A stretch of DNA of 64,000 nucleotides. Source: Oscheius tipulae (taxonomy: Eukaryota > Nematoda > Chromadorea > Rhabditida > Rhabditidae). Below the pieces are notes generated by a model. The model was not told where the DNA came from. It saw only the letters and a list, made by a program, of their open reading frames with translations, and made no database searches. Numbering within the stretch: the first letter of the stretch is position 1; each line of letters opens with the position of its first letter. The translations under genes were made by a program, and so were the position numbers. The stretch is from NCBI GenBank assembly GCA_037178975.1, contig JASJZH010000002.1:4836001-4900000 (forward strand), given 5' to 3'. Shown one piece after another: positions 48,178 through 62,400 of the stretch.

Positions 48178-51100
48178 ATGGTCTCCATCGCCGAATCAAC
48201 GAGAGTCTTGTCCGAAAACCTCGAGACGTTAGTGGCTGCCGAATCCTTGCTCAAGGTTTTCCTTCCTGTTTTGTGAAATCGACCGATATGTTCAGAAAGC
48301 AGTGAAACCAGTTCCTACAGGACGGCCACGCACGCAAAAAGGCTGTACGAAGGAAGAGAAAGTCGAGAAGATTGAAGAGAGGTGGGTATTTTATCGAACC
48401 TTGCACATATTTGTCCAGCGACGAGTCGAATGAACTTGCCATGATGCTGTCGGAACTCCGAAAGGAACTAGACTCGCGGCGAGCTGAGGAGGAAAAACTC
48501 CAGAAGGAGATAGCAGACATTCTCTCCAACTGTACCGCAGGTATCCATCTTTCTTTCCTTTCTAAAACGAAAAAAATAGGCGGTACGGAACAGTCGCGAG
48601 CTTTCGGCATGGCCATTTCGCGTCTAAACAACAGTATGATGGTCGTCGAGTCGGATGCCAAGCAGCTCGCCTCCAGTCTGGCCACAATCTCCCGTCTCGC
48701 CGACACCATCAGTGGACGAGTCTCCGCTCTCGATGTGGCTAAAACACGCGTGGTCGAATGTCTTCAGCTGACCGATGATCTCAGGGATTTGGGCACCTCG
48801 AGCGAGGGAGTCGACGAGGCCATTCGCAACGAAGACTTTGAGCTGGCAGCACAGCATATCCATCGATTCCTCACACTGGACAAGGCCGTCTTTCAGGTCA
48901 AAGACACCGCTGAGAAAGGTTCTTTATCACTTATTTACTATCAAAGATGATCTACAGATGTTACGGAGTCTGTCAATCACAGCTACCAGGTGCTGACAAA
49001 TGCCAAGGCGCGTCTGAAGGATATTCTTGAGCATCGACTAGACGACTCTATTGAACAGGAGGACGTCCCATCGATGCAGCGCTTCGTCAAGCTCTTCCCG
49101 CTCATCAACGAACACGACAGTGGTCTGACCAGATTCTCCGGCTATCTCGACAAGCAGATTGCCAAACTTGGGGAGGATAACATCAAAGTACTTTTGCTTC
49201 AGAACTGTAAAACTGACAACATTCAGGCAATGACAGCCGGCGGAACCGATGACGATCGAATTCATGTCCTCTATGCCGACACGTTATACTTCTTCTTCGA
49301 GGGAATCGCCAATTTGCTCGAGACGAATCAGCCTGTCATCGCCAACTCTTACGGCCCGGACAAACTTCTCGACTTCTTCAATATCATTCAGGTAACTGGA
49401 TTTGTCGATTTTTCTAACAAGAACCACAGAAAAGTGTCGATGAAGTGGTAGTGAAGATTCTGGAGGCGTTTTCGAAGAAGCGCCAGATGAAGAGATACGC
49501 CAAAGAGGCCCAGAAGCTCCTTCTCGACACGAAAAACAAGATTCTGGAGCGGCTGAATCCACTGGATCTGGATGTGCTCCTTTCAGAGCTTTCGATGATG
49601 TGTACTCATTCCGAGCGCTACTGGAGATTCATAAAAAAACGACTGGGAACCGTTCCCTCAGAAGAAGATGTAAGTTTATTTATTGCCTATTATAAATGAA
49701 TCCAGTTCGTGGTTGTGGGAGAGGTAAAGGAGGATCTGGACGACGAGTCGAAAAAGAAGAAAGAGGCGGATCAGCAGAAAAAGAAGGACCTTCGTGAGAA
49801 GAAGATCGACCAGTTGGTGAACAGAAGTGCCGTCGGGACGAAGATGCAAGAACTTCTCGGACAGTATTTGCTTCTGGAGCAGTATTACATGGAAGAGTCG
49901 ATTAAGAAGGCCATCGACATGGACCTCAAGGAGGAGGGGCTCATGAGGTTCGTTAATTCTTTTTGTTTTCAAGCTAGCCTCATCACTTGCCTCTTATCTA
50001 ACTCGGTAATCTTGTTTCTTTGCTTTGAATTAGAGATATGCGGAAATAGGCAAAATATTTCCTACCTTTCAAATAGTGTTTGAAACCTGTAGACTTCTAA
50101 AGTGAGCAAGAAGACTAGGAACTCGAAGAAGAGAGACCGATTACAATTATTTCAACAAGTTTTCGTTTCGACATTTTCATTGGCCCCTATCCGATCCTGT
50201 ATCACTCATTAGTAGAACAGCGGGAATTCCAGACTTGTTCGATGCACTCCTTGTAGTTGTACTGGAAGTCCTTGTAGGCCTTTTCGCGCGGGACGACGTT
50301 CTCCGACATGAAGAGCGCACAGAGGTAGTCGCGTGGGAAGGAACTGGTGATGGACGTCATCGTGTTCTTGACGAAAGCAGCAGCCTAGTTGCTGCGGCGT
50401 TCCATCCTACGCCGTAGCTGTCGACTGAAGTTACACCACCCAATACTTTCCTAACAAAAAGTTTTAATTGCTTGTTACGGTTCTATCGACAATCCTCGAA
50501 CAATTAAACAGTTTGTTTGCAGGTCAAGACAACTTTTTTTGGAAGTTTGTTTCCGAAGCTGTAGCTATACGGAGGACTATTTCTTTAAAAAGCTGTTGCC
50601 TTCTCTGTTTGTATGACTCGAGCAAAGTGTAAAATGTTGGAGCGGGCTCAGACCCGGGACGTGAGAAGTGAGCGCTCAGCCACTGCACCACGGAGTTTAG
50701 CGCACTTATAGAAAAAGCCCGAGGGATATTCTGTGTTCAATTTAATTCTCGCATTCTCGCGAGAACCTTATTCCTGCTCATATCTGCTTTTTATATATTA
50801 GTATATTTAGTTCGGTCGTGGACGACGTGCTCTTTCTGGTTCGCAAATGCGTCAGCAGAGCCATCTCGAGCGGCTCGGTAGACTGTGTCTGTGCTGCTTT
50901 GAACAATGCCGCCTCGCAACTGGAACATCTCTTTCTTAACAATTTCGAGTCGTTCATCAAGGTAAATTCTATCATTTTATAGTAATTGAAACAAATCTAG
51001 AACGGGTATCCGTCGGTTGGATTTGCGGCCGAGGCAGCTCATGCTGCGTACAATGTTCTTGGAGGACATGGAAAAACAGTCGTGGAAGCCGGTCCCGAAG

Positions 51101-51951
51101 CGCAGAGAGAAGCCTTCATGACGGCGGCCAACAACGCTCGCGGGAGCGCGGATCTTCTCTCACAGCTGAAAACCTCGCTACAGGCCGAATGGCTCAATAA
51201 GGATAGGAATAAGACGGACGTCGGCAAGCTGGAACACTCGTTAAGCCAGCTCGAAGACGTCGCCAAGAGACTGACACAACTAGCCAGCCAGGCCATGGAC
51301 GTGCTCTGCAATGCTGCTTTCAAGCCCAAAATCAAGACCAGGTATATCCTTTTTTAACCTTTTTAAAAGATAAAATATCTAGTTGCGACACCTTTATCGA
51401 GTTGCCCCACTCCCTGTCCGAAGCTCAGCTCGGAGAATTCGAGGTAGCCGACCCGTTCATCGAGCAGTTCAACGCGACTATTGACAAACAGCTGCACTTT
51501 TTTGAATCTCAGCTTCTGGAAGATAATTTCAAGGTATTTCCATACTTTTTCAAGCCCATTCAGCCTCTTAGACTTTGCTTCTGGCCGTCTGTGCCGATGT
51601 CTCTCGTCAGCTGGAACGGGCTATAGCAAAGTGTACATTCAACCGTCTCGGAGCCCTCCAGCTCGATCGCGAATTCCGTCATTTGGTCCATTATTTGAGC
51701 GGAGTAGCCGGCTGGTCCGCCAGAGAGAAGACCAACCGATTGTCCCAAGTAATTCCTTCCTTTATGACTTGAATACAAAAAACCAGATTGTGAGTCTGCT
51801 GAACGTGGAGACAGTCGAGGAGGCTGCGGAGCTGTGGGAAGCGGGCAGAAGTGGATCACTCGTCCGCTGTCTGACTGCTGCCGAGACGAAGAAATATCTC
51901 CTTCTCCGGACTGATCTGCCTGCCAACATAATCCAAAACATGTCTTTTTAA
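48178..51951 (+). CDS. cogc-4 (COG4-like): Conserved oligomeric Golgi complex subunit 4
   Basis: Subunit of the COG tethering complex that organises retrograde traffic within the Golgi. The protein starts [20 protein letters not shown]. Family blocks follow: [158 protein letters not shown] and [20 protein letters not shown]. The end is ALRIDF-like ([14 protein letters not shown]). One intron is very long for this genome (about 49949-50810), with a nested minus-strand open exon and a tRNA-like element; the rest are 35-60 bases. The ATG is one base after the SMIM7 stop, so initiation needs trans-splicing at the acceptor at 48160, internal initiation or reinitiation. Confidence 0.93.
50202..50385 (-). 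pseudogene. nested antisense exon or gene fragment in the COG4 intron
   Basis: Minus-strand open frame with coding-like third positions: [39 protein letters not shown] and [15 protein letters not shown], then TGA at 50202-50204. The frame is closed upstream by a TAG that is itself a possible splice acceptor (...AACTAG|GCTGCTGC), so it looks like a last exon. A short coding-like piece ([13 protein letters not shown]) lies just upstream in another frame. No complete gene could be built. It could be a nested gene with unrecognised exons or a retained copy of a secreted-protein exon. Confidence 0.35.
50636..50700 (-). repeat. degenerate tRNA-like element, possible SINE
   Basis: The minus strand contains an A-box-like TGGTGCAGTGG followed 35 bases later by a B-box-like GGTCTGAGCCC inside the hairpin CGGGTCTGAGCCCG. 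The acceptor arms do not pair and the anticodon arm is poor, so this is not a working tRNA. The layout fits a decayed tRNA or the head of a tRNA-derived SINE. It lies in the long COG4 intron. Confidence 0.45.
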
Positions 51952-52528
51952 TAGTGTGTGGGATATTGTACGGTTACGAGTTTTATTCATATTCACTTTT
52001 GATTGTTTTAGAGCTATAAATTATTTCTCTTCCCTCCAGAAATCGGGTTTCCAGGTGCCCGCGAAGGGACGGAAGTTCAAAATTGATTTCGTGAAGAAGA
52101 CGTGTCAGCTTTCACCTCGTCCCGTTTTTTGGCTTCCCTTCTATGATCCCGAAGTTGTTGGTTAAAGGTCATCGAGGCGCGAGGCGACTCGTCGAGGCGG
52201 TCTAATTCAAAGGCTTGTTAGAGCTAGGCTGTTTGCGATGAGTACATACTTGTACCCCAATACTCATAAGGAGAAGGGTCTTCGGAGGTTATCCTACTTC
52301 AATTACGGCAGCTGGCAGCAGTTTTTCCCTTTTTCTAACACCTTCCAGATTCAGTCTCTTGCTTGCTCTTTTCCCAATCTCGCGCTTCTGAATTTTTCAA
52401 GACCTCCGCTCCTCACATGAGCAGAGCCCTCATGTTTACGCCACCGACTCCTTTTCTATCAAGTTTTATTATGAAAAAGTAGTATTAAGAAGAAAGTACA
52501 CGAATGATCTAGTTTTCCTAGTAGTTTT
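51952..52528. other. convergent 3' flank
   Basis: About 580 bases between the COG4 stop and the Nse4 stop. A + strand frame at 51956-52165 (ending YDPEVVG) has no match and is probably 3' UTR. No other feature recognised. Confidence 0.4.
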
Positions 52529-53620
52529 TTATTCTTTCTGCTGATCCCTCTTGATCCGCAGAATCATGGCCTTGTTTATGTTCAGACACTTGAGAAAGCC
52601 CTAAAATTGAAGTTTACTGTAAGAAAACCAGAATTACCCGCCACAGACGCATTTCGTGGGGCATTATGGCCTGATAGGAAGATATTTCGGGTCTCTCTAG
52701 TCGTTGACGTTCGGATTTGCTAGTTTCGGCTGAACATGCCTTATATTTAGTATAAAAGATAACCTACAAAGTACTGGAAGACCGCGCTCGTCTTTCCAGC
52801 TGGAAAAGACAGCTGTGAAGAAGTAAGGACACGTGAAACATATTCTCGGCCGAGGCGGAGAAGCTATTCGGAATGAGTATGAATTTGTAGTAGGAGATCA
52901 TTTCCTTTCCGACGAGATCAGATCTGAACGTGATCGAGTTTTTTGCTAACAGTCTGGTCACCATTTACTTCGTCATCGGTAGATTCCTCCGCCAGCAGAA
53001 CTTTCCTTCTCTCGTTCCTGTCTGACTCGTCTCCCTGTCTTCTTCTGAGCCGGCCGCTCTAGCCTCTACCACATCTTCGTCGAACTCGGACAGCCTATAA
53101 CTACTGTAGTTACGAGAACGAGCTGGCTACTGACAGATAGGACATCTCGCGATCAAGAAGAAAAGTGTCGCCGGCAGATCGAGCGAGTTGTGCCCCCACT
53201 CGCCTTCCGTCAAATATGGCTTGACATCTTCTCTGCCTTCGACTTTGATACAAATTAACTTGTTCTCTCGGCCTGTACATTCAGGAGTTTGTTGCCTTCA
53301 AAACGGTCTCCTTCGGGTATCTTCTTGCCGAGCATTTTCTAAAAAGCTAAAGAGGGTAGGAGAAGATTCTGATCTCACGTCTCTGGGTGGCTCTCTCTCT
53401 CTCGTAGTCGCTCCTGTAGACTCTTCTTCGCCGCTTCGGCCATTTTGTAGATAATGTTCTTCTCAAACGTGAGACTGGATCAAAAAAACAGCAAATAGTT
53501 TACCTCACTTGCCATAAAATTTTGCTCATCGTTCGAACGCTCTTCTTCCTTCACTTGAGGCGTGCGCTTCATCTTAACTCCACAGAAGAATTTTCTATCA
53601 GCAACATTCTTATATAACAA
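52529..53620 (-). CDS. nse-4-like (NSMCE4): Nse4, kleisin-like subunit of the SMC5/6 complex
   Basis: Links the SMC5/6 heads in DNA repair and chromosome maintenance in the nucleus. The C-terminal domain is diagnostic: LLAKNSITFRSDLVGKEMIS, YYKFILIPNSFSASAENMFH, then LSFPAGKTSAVFQYF and RLERPEISSYQAIMPHEMRL, ending INKAMILRIKRDQQKE. Upstream exons read KEEERSNDEQNFMASE, NIIYKMAEAAKKSLQERLRE, FLENARQEDTRRR and YQSRRQRRCQAIFDGRRVGA. Next come AGDTFLLDREMSYL (Nse4 LDS..L-like), LSEFDEDVVEARAAGSEEDR and a charged linker. The MFH|LSF junction would need a 20-base intron (GTGTCC...TTCACAG); a 61-base alternative removes the conserved SF. The likely start is the MKRTPQVKEEE methionine near 53573. 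The C-terminal half is confident, the 5' splicing moderate. Confidence 0.7.
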
Positions 53621-53699
53621 AGTACCCTCGTCCAGGCTTTGTGCTACTGCTTGCGACACTTCTAGAACAGAGAAAGACAAAATGAAACAAAAATACGGC

Positions 53700-55540
53700 T
53701 ATGATGAAATGACGAAGCGAGCAAAGGGCTGGGGAAATAGTTCTAGTCAAAGGGCGACTGTCTATTCAAGTCGTTTTTATTCCTTGCAGGTTTTGCTCTT
53801 TTCCATTTCTTTTCAACTGTTTTTTCTTCTTCTGACTTTGAGGATCAAAGATCTTTCTCCAGAAATCTAAAATCAAATATGGACGGGAGACTGCAAATTC
53901 TCTGCTCCTTCGTTCCCATGCTCCGTGTGAAAGAACGCGGAACAGCGAGTCCGCCTGCCCGAGTTCGTCTCTCTCTAATCAAATTGGCCCTGTGATTGGC
54001 TCTCTTTCAGAAGATGCTTTTCCATTCACAGCGACCAAATTCACTCGTTCACACCTTTTTTTCTTGCCCTTGGTCCTTCTGGAGGAACCCAAAGATTAGG
54101 CTCTTCAATGCAGACTTCATCTCCCACGTCCGTGGGCCGACCATTGTCTTTTCTGTTAATGCTCGCGTGGTTTATTTCTCTAAAGGTGTGCCATTAAGAT
54201 ATGGCGTGACCGACGTCACTCTCATCTCTCTATGGAATATTCCAAACTAACAAAAAACTTTTCTATAAAGAAAAAAACGATATAAAGAAAGAGGCACCTT
54301 GTTTTGTTCTGTACTGTCCCGAGGGAGAACTGGTTGCGTTCAACATAGGAATCCACTTTCTTACTCGTATCCTCTTTGTCAATTGGCTGAGAGAGAGAGA
54401 GAGAGAAAGCTCTCTGTCAACGAGCCCTACAACCGACTCGGAGACCCTCCTTATGGGCTACTTCCTCAATTTTCGGGAATCGGATAGCAGAAGGAGGGGG
54501 TGAATAGCCATTCTGCCCTATGTCTCTCGAACCATGGCTGTGACGAATCTGTGCCGGTTTTGACAACAGGTTCGAGACCTTCGCCCTTCGGTTGTATGCC
54601 AAGAACGGCCTGAGATTACAGCTGTTCCTTTCTCTCTCTCTCTTCCTTTTTATCTCCATATTGTTCTAGAAGATACGATCTCAGATGAGAGGCACTCTTT
54701 GGTGAAAGTGGCACCTATTGTCTCAATTGACAGCCATTAGGCGGTGTTAATTGGCAGACTGTCACTGACACACTACTGCCTTCCTCCCTCTTGAACATTC
54801 TGCAAACAAAGTTCTCTCGACCTGCATCATTTCCTGTCCTTTGGGTTCAGCTCAGCCTTTTCCCCCTCCCTAAAAGAGGTGCTAATAAGGTGGAAAGGTG
54901 CTGCCGCGGCACCCTCACTCTCTCCTTTTTGGAGCCTCCACCCGCCGGCCCGATCTAATAATCCAGCAGGAGTGCTGCTGCCCCCAGAAGGAAATCAAAT
55001 AGACAAATAGAAAAACAATAAATTTGGCTTCGCTGTTTCTTACGCGCTCAGCCTCTAAATGAAGTGCCCCTTACTCTCCGGGGAGTCCTCAACCACCCGC
55101 CTTGCGTTCTCGGTACTCTAGAGGGAGTTCTCTCTCTTCGCATCGTTTTTGCAGAACATGACTAATCCCAGTCTAAACAGTTGGCCTCAATCCGAGAGAA
55201 ACATAACATCGAGCTCACATTACCCTTATTACTCGCGACTCTCTCTTTTTGCTCAGCCAGCCGGAAAAGTAAATTTGGCCAATTTCCCTCCTTTTCTTCC
55301 TTTATGTCTGGACCCCCGTGCTTCTTTGTTTACAATTGGAGGAGAGCCATTGTCCTTGCTGGTTGAATTAGCCAAGAACTGTGACTACTTCTGATAACTA
55401 GGGTCAAAACATCATAAAAGAGAGTCGAGATAAACTGGGGTCAGCCCACACACAGTCGACTGCCATTTGTCTGGACTGGTTTCCTCTGGATACAACTCTC
55501 TCTCTCTCTCTCTCGATCCATAACTCCTGTTTCCTTTTTT
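53700..55540. other. long upstream region of acetylcholinesterase
   Basis: About 1.8 kb without a recognisable gene. It is rich in pyrimidine runs and holds (GA)n/(CT)n tracts at 54389-54407, 54630-54644 and 55495-55514, the last just 5' of the AChE start. Open frames here lack family motifs and splice partners. It probably carries regulatory DNA. Confidence 0.45.
55495..55514. promoter_or_regulatory. (CT)n tract upstream of acetylcholinesterase
   Basis: About ten CT repeats (GA on the minus strand) end some 25 bases before the AChE start codon. GA-rich tracts often mark open promoters in animals; function here is inference. Confidence 0.35.
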
Positions 55541-57947
<2,407 letters not shown>

Positions 57948-58726
57948 TCCTTTCTCAACTTTCCATACTTTTTCTCAGGGTGCTTCTCCCTAGATGTCAG
58001 CTAGTCAGCTTGTCCTTACAGAGTTGCACGTGTCATGGTCTCTGTTCCTCCTCTTCTCACTCTCTACTTTCACTCTATTCCCAACGATGATAGTTCTGTT
58101 GTGTGCACACATATCCCAGAACTCTTCTTGCCCTGTATGTGTCTGTTTTGTTCTAGATAAGGGACAAACTATTTTTGTACAGTTTGCAGATTAATTATAT
58201 ACAAATGAATGTTACAGAATATACAACTTGTTCATGTGGCTCACATTGAGAGATCTAATGGGATTTCTAAAAAGTCTACAGAAACAGTGCATGTATTGTG
58301 AGCCTTACTATCAGAGAGTGAGAGTCTGTAGCTTCAATTAATGCCGACAAATGACGTAACTAGCTGAAACGATCTGTCACTACTCCTGGAAAAGTATGCT
58401 TTCGGCAAAGAACAGAAGTCCTTCATCACCTACCCAAAGTTCTGAATCATGTGTAGTTTCTTGGTTCAAGTTGCTGCTTCTTCGCTGTTGAAGACTCTGC
58501 GACTCAGTCAGGAGTATGTCCTGTCTCCTTCTACGGCTTTTCAATACTTCTCAGAAGAAATGAAGTCCCGAACAAAGTCCACACTCTGTTCCCCGTCTTC
58601 TTTGATAGTTCTTCATCGCCCATTGTGGCGTTTTTCTCTTTGTACACCGGAACGCTCCTCCCACCAAAGGGGGCAGCAAGCAAGAGAGAGAAAGATTGCC
58701 TTTAACTGTGCCACCTACCTGTCGGC
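57948..58726. other. intergenic
   Basis: About 780 bases. Open frames (for example 58449-58730) have no signal peptide or motif. It contains the AChE 3' flank and presumably the promoter of the next gene. Confidence 0.45.
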
Positions 58727-59480
58727 ATGAACCTTCTTCTTCTAGTAGTCCTTATCCCTGTTCTCTTTGCCCAGAAACCTTGTACATCCTTGACGAAGTG
58801 CGCCGTCGAGCGTTGTCTGGATCGAGGTAGTTTTAAACCAAAGGCAGTGAATGATAATGATAGTCTTCAGACCATATCCACAAGGTGATCCGGAACAGTA
58901 CGAGGGAGAGTGTCTTCGGCAATGTGGTAGAAAAGTAAGGGACTTTCAGTATTGTCTAGTCTCGTTATCTAGATTCGACCTGGTTTGCATAGCCGCCAAG
59001 TGTAACAAGGAGTGTCAAGGCTGTTCGGCTTGTCATTATGCTTTGGAACAAATGAACTCATTGGCTCAGGGAGAGCCCACTTGTTGGTTACATTTTTTCT
59101 CTCTAAAAATCCGTTTACAGCTGGTCTCTGTCCCAAGCTCGAGTCCTGCGTCTTCAATTGTCTCGTCGGCGATTTGCCCAAGGTTCTGGCCTGCGTAGCT
59201 TCCAAATGTAACGTGTTCTGCTATTCTGGAGACTGTCCTTCTTGCAAGACCATGTCCAAAAGGTTACTTTCTTCAGCTGGAGACACCTTGCATCAATATT
59301 CAGAATGTTCAGTCTCATCTGTGCCGAGAGTGGAATGACAGGAATGCCGCATCTGAAATTTCAGGGTAAGCCTCTTGAAAAGAGCCAGGAAACTTCCCTT
59401 TAGGGTCGTGTCCCAACTTTTTCAACGAGCTGGCCGAAGACTATGTGAACAAGAGGAAACGGGCTCTGAATCTTCAGTGA
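58727..59480 (+). CDS. secreted cysteine-rich protein with two related modules
   Basis: Family not recognised. The signal peptide [18 protein letters not shown] is followed by [16 protein letters not shown] 45-base intron leads to [20 protein letters not shown]. The next exon has [20 protein letters not shown]. After another intron come [38 protein letters not shown] and KTMSKR. The last exons give [20 protein letters not shown] and [19 protein letters not shown], ending TGA at 59478-59480. The two modules share the pattern LxCxAxKCNxxCxxxxxC, so the protein looks like a tandem duplication of a compact disulfide-rich domain of about 60 residues. The five introns keep frame only in this arrangement. 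It is probably extracellular; no function can be named. Confidence 0.6.
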
Positions 59481-62400
59481 AACGGGAGAATCCACAGCGT
59501 GTCTGTATATACGAGTTGACAGTACAAATTCATAAATTTTTGAGATCTGAGAAGAAGAGCAACACCTAAAAGACAAGGAATGTTAAGTAGATATATGTGT
59601 TCACAAAGTATGTTATGACCTACTTCTTCTCGTCGAAGGCGCTGTCGGTGGAAGTCGTCGTGGTTTCAAGTGTCTCCCTGAAGTCGTTCTCCCAGTCGTA
59701 GGGGTCGCTCAGTCCTTTGTCGCCGATCATCTCGGTCAGCATAGACTGCCGAGCTATGTAGTTAGGTCGATCCGTCGGCTCTAGATTCAGCAGCACCTGG
59801 CAGAGCTGCTGGAAGGCTGGCGGTCCCGTGGCCAAATACGAGTAGTCTTCGCCAGCAGTCTCTCTCAGCTCCTCCTTCGAGAATTTGACGTCCTCGGGCT
59901 TGTTGAGCAGCTTCCAGGGCAGCTCACCCATCAGGAGTTCGATTCCAGAGTAGGTTAGTGAGACGAGGTCGTCGACGGGACACTGTTCCAGGCGTTCGTG
60001 AACTCGACACGACACGTAGCGAGAAGTTCCACGGAAGCCGGCTTTCGGTCTCGGCTTGCGAAGTTTTCCGTCAGTGTGGCGAAAATGACGAACGAGGCCA
60101 AAGTCGACGAGCATCAGAATGTGACGGGTCTGGCTGGTCAGGCCGAAGCACATGTTTGCGGGCTTCACATCCCGATGAAGGTAGTTCGTGTAGTGACTGA
60201 AAAGGGTAGTTTACTGAGAGCCAGGAAGGTCTGGAACGTAGTGACTATTGGACATAGATAAAGGAATACATAGTAACAGACACATCGAGGAAAGGCTAAA
60301 TGAACAAAGCAACTCGCATTTCCCGGAGAGCAGCGATCCCCTGCATCAGAATACGTCCGACTGTCGAGCGAGCCAACCTCTTATAGGGTGCCATTTTCTT
60401 TAAATTTCCTACATTCACGCTTAAGAGCTCCATGACGATGAAGTTGATCCGGTCGTCGTGTCCTGAGGCCAGAATCCGCGGCACGTGTGGCTTGCCTTGC
60501 AGCTGAAGAAGTACTCTCTGCTCCAAAATCATCCTCTTCGAGGTCCGACCACGACGTATCCTGTTCTCCGTCTTGATAGCCACCTGGATCGTTTCCCTGA
60601 TATCCAAGGCCAGATAGATCTCTCCGTAGCCGCCCTGTCCGATCAGTCCTTTGACGAACCAGCGATTGCGAAACGTCTCGCCAGCCTCCCAGAGCGCCTC
60701 TCCTTTGCTTGTTCTGCTCTCCTTGGGTTGTGGAATTAGTCGCACATAGACTTTTGAAGCGGGCGTGGACGAGCGTCGATTCAGCTGCTGGTCCAAGACC
60801 GGCTTGGAGCGGGTAGATCTTGTCCGGCGGGGATGGGACGAAGTCCGTCGGCTCTGCTGGTTTGAGTTCGATTCCGAGCGTGGCTTGGACTGTACATGGT
60901 CTTGGTAGAGGTGACTATCAGTACACTTACCTTTATCTCGCTCTTCGGCATCGGCTAGTCAGTGAGCAGGGGACAATATATATCTACTGGGACTCAATAA
61001 GGAGTGATATTACTTTCTGAACAAACAGAACACTTTTTGTTACAACAAAAGTTACAAGTTTGCGAAACATTGTTAATTAGGCTTCCCTCAAAGTTCCTGA
61101 ATTGCTAAAAGTTGCTGTCATCTCTTACCAATTAGGTGGCTTTCCCAATCGTTTCACTTGTATTGTCTAGGACCTGTGCAACAAACCCCCAGATCACCCA
61201 GATCTTCCTCTTTGGCTCCCAAACTTAGAGAAATTTTATTAGAACATCGAAAGAACTTTTTGAAAGAAAGGCAGCAAATAAAATACAGTCTGACCCATAT
61301 AGAACGGCCAATACTACTGGCCACATGGTGAAAGAACAATGTCTCAGCAGTGAAAGACTAGAGTATTGTTAGGAAATAATAGATGGAAAGCACCGGTGAT
61401 TCATGGAGAAGAGACGAAATACTGATCAGAACCGAAGAAAGAAAAACAGTGGAGACAGAAAAAAAGCGAAGAAAGACGTTCCTGAAGAGGATTTCCGAGG
61501 ACAGCCATTCAGATACATGTGGCAGGGCAGACGAGGTGCTGAAAGACGAGAAAGTATGAGTGCGAGTCTCATAGACATACATTCTTTCTTGTCATCGTCG
61601 TCGTCTGTAGCTTCACCATCTGCATTGACCCAGGCCGTCTCGATAGCCACATTGGTATCCGTGTAGGCTCTCAGGCGAACCATATAGTCGGAATTCGGAC
61701 GAAGACCTCCATTACAGTACTGAAATGAGTCTCTTCTCCTTAGTTTCTACTCTCCTGTTAGCTTAGAAACCTACCGGCTCGTCTAGACTCCTTCTCTTGC
61801 ACTCCTCTTCTCCCACAAGGAACTCGGCCTTCTTGTGACTCTTCGCGAAGGGATTGTAGTCCGAAGGTGATGCCCTAGACTCATGTAGTCTTTTAAAGCA
61901 ATGTACTTACCTGTAAGATCCCCAGGTGTCTTCTTCGTAAACGTCGAAATACGACTTGAGTTCGTAAGCGTCGTCATGAAGATCAGCATCGTCGGTTACA
62001 ATGATCGCATAACTCTTCACAGCCCCGTTCAGAGTCGAGAAAATGTGATGGTCGAATTTGACCGAGAGTTCTCGACTTCCTCGTTTTTCCACTTCTGGAT
62101 CGGAGGGAGGAGAACGGGGCACATGCACCGTGATCATCTCACTCTCCGACTCCGCTGCCACCTTTCCCATTCCCATGATAACGGTGATGGTGAACGTGTA
62201 GTAGGTGTCGGATTTGAGACCACCAAACTTGTGATGATTGTCCCCTTTCAGCTCAACGGAAACTGTCGGGATGTTGTCGGCGTTGTAACTGAAATTCATT
62301 TTCTCGGTATTAAAAACGGGTAAAGAGTCACCTCAGTCGGAAGCGACAATCACTGTCAGCAAAGTTTTCAATGTCCCAGTAGAGGATAACATAATCATAT